A stretch of 7,549 nt of DNA, from positions 1-7,549 of the forward strand of contig JAQBVK010000115.1 of the NCBI GenBank assembly GCA_027623585.1, read 5' to 3'. Below the pieces are notes generated by a model. The model made no database searches and was not told the origin of the DNA. It saw only the letters and a program-made list of their open reading frames with translations. Position 1 is the first letter of the stretch. Each line of letters starts with the position of its first letter. Shown in pieces: positions 6,957 to 7,549 of this stretch. A program made the position numbers and the translations under genes. The DNA is from Planctomycetota bacterium (GTDB taxonomy: Bacteria; Planctomycetota; UBA1135).

Positions 6957-7549
6957 CAAACCCTTCTCCCGCGCATTTCGCGCATGTGAAAGAACTTGAG
7001 GATGGGCTGACTCAGCGCTTCTGGATCACGACGCAGCGGCACCCGCACGTCCATGCGATCCACCCGAGCCGCTCCTAGATCGTCCAGTACCCGCGCATCC
7101 CACTCAGCGACGCAGCGACTGAAGATGGAGCGCGTGCGCTCATCCGCCCAGTCGATCACGCGTGCGCGGGTTGCTGCGGGATCGCGCACGCGCGTCATCT
7201 TTGTCGGGCGTCCCGCCTCGAGCTCCGGTCCCAGCAAGCGCACGGCGACGAGGTCGTGCCGGCGCGCGCATGCGGCGAGTGGACGCTGCCACGTCCCCGT
7301 GTCGAGGAAATCGGAAAGCAGGAAAACCACGGAGCGCCGCTTGAGTGTGCGTCCTGCCAAGGCCAACAAGGTCGCAAGTCCGTCTTCGCTGCTCTGGCTG
7401 GGCAGGGCGAGCACGTCGCGCACGACGCTCAAGGCGTGGCGCGCGCCTTTCCGTGGCGGTACGAAGCGCGTCTCCAGGTCTCCGCTCGCCAGGAGTCCGA
7501 CTTTGTCCGAGTTGCGCACTGCCGCCAGCGCGAGCCAAGCCGCGACCCG
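6956..7549 (-). CDS. DUF58 protein (VWA-like fold), 5' end beyond window
   Basis: C-terminal about 197 codons of a DUF58-family protein; the frame is open to the right edge (R-V-A-A-W-L-A-L-A-A before the GTG at 7519). That GTG is therefore an internal Val inside LALAAVRNSDKVGLLASGD, which corresponds to the conserved 'D-x-V-G-L' segment of the family. Further along are the hydrophobic strand and loop VVFLLSDFLD (about 74-83 of the visible part, D80 at 7312-7310), comparable to the fourth MIDAS strand of VWA domains. Then come VAVRLLGPELE and a C-terminal tail with a basic end (PILKFFHMREMRGRRV). The family is usually near 290 residues, so roughly 100 are missing, including the expected R-D-Y...I-D-W signature. 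DUF58 proteins are cytoplasmic or membrane-associated and are nearly always found with a MoxR-type AAA+ ATPase, which should lie just upstream. The gene is coupled to the next one by the one-base overlap TGATG. Confidence 0.88.
   Translation of the reverse strand, partial: RVAAWLALAAVRNSDKVGLLASGDLETRFVPPRKGARHALSVVRDVLALPSQSSEDGLATLLALAGRTLKRRSVVFLLSDFLDTGTWQRPLAACARRHDLVAVRLLGPELEAGRPTKMTRVRDPAATRARVIDWADERTRSIFSRCVAEWDARVLDDLGAARVDRMDVRVPLRRDPEALSQPILKFFHMREMRGRRV
6961..6970 (-). promoter_or_regulatory. Shine-Dalgarno region of the BatD/DUF4381-like gene
   Basis: Purine run GGGAGAAGGG on the minus strand, ending four bases before the ATG at 6956. Either GGGAG (spacing nine) or AAGGG (spacing four) could pair with 16S rRNA; it lies inside the 3' end of the DUF58 gene. 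Confidence 0.6.

Noticed and set aside
7517..7519. GTG as the start of the DUF58 gene
   Set aside because: The frame stays open to the right edge and the preceding residues (LALAA) fit the DUF58 helix before the D-K-V-G-L segment.

Overview
The window carries one partial metabolic gene on the plus strand and, facing it tail to tail, a tightly packed six-gene cluster on the minus strand. The DNA is GC-rich with strong G/C preference at third codon positions. GTG and TTG starts with good Shine-Dalgarno sequences occur, so it is a high-GC bacterium. Periplasmic/inner-membrane proteins of the Bat type point to a Gram-negative (diderm) lineage. Planctomycetota or another environmental lineage in which DUF58/VWA/BatD clusters are common is a reasonable guess, but nothing in the window fixes the taxonomy.

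Plus strand, 1-2225: the body of a glycogen/alpha-glucan phosphorylase (GT35, the shorter bacterial 'GlgP' type). It enters from the left edge without its N-terminal part. The pyridoxal-phosphate lysine motif, the acceptor/phosphate-site motifs and the beta-rich C-terminal domain of this subfamily are all present.

Minus strand, 7549 down to 2209: in transcription order, a DUF58 protein (5' end off the right edge), a BatD/DUF4381-like one-span membrane protein, a VWA protein with three membrane spans (BatA-like), a second VWA protein (BatB-like), a small exported TPR protein (BatC-like) and a BatD-like membrane protein. All five junctions are stop/start overlaps of 1-4 bases (TGATG, TTGA, GTGA, ATGA, TGATG), so the genes almost certainly form one translationally coupled operon. 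A moxR-type AAA+ ATPase gene is expected just beyond the right edge. Known clusters of this kind ('Bacteroides aerotolerance' or MoxR-VWA clusters) are thought to build a membrane-associated complex. In that picture DUF58 and MoxR act in the cytoplasm, the VWA domains bind metal and partner proteins, and the TPR and BatD proteins form a periplasmic scaffold. The cellular role is not settled.

The phosphorylase and the last Bat gene converge and share 17 bases, leaving no intergenic terminator space. No stretch over 300 bases lacks a gene. I saw no tRNA, rRNA, CRISPR, insertion sequence or riboswitch. The window looks like ordinary core-type DNA with a recognisable but functionally poorly understood operon, not an undescribed system.
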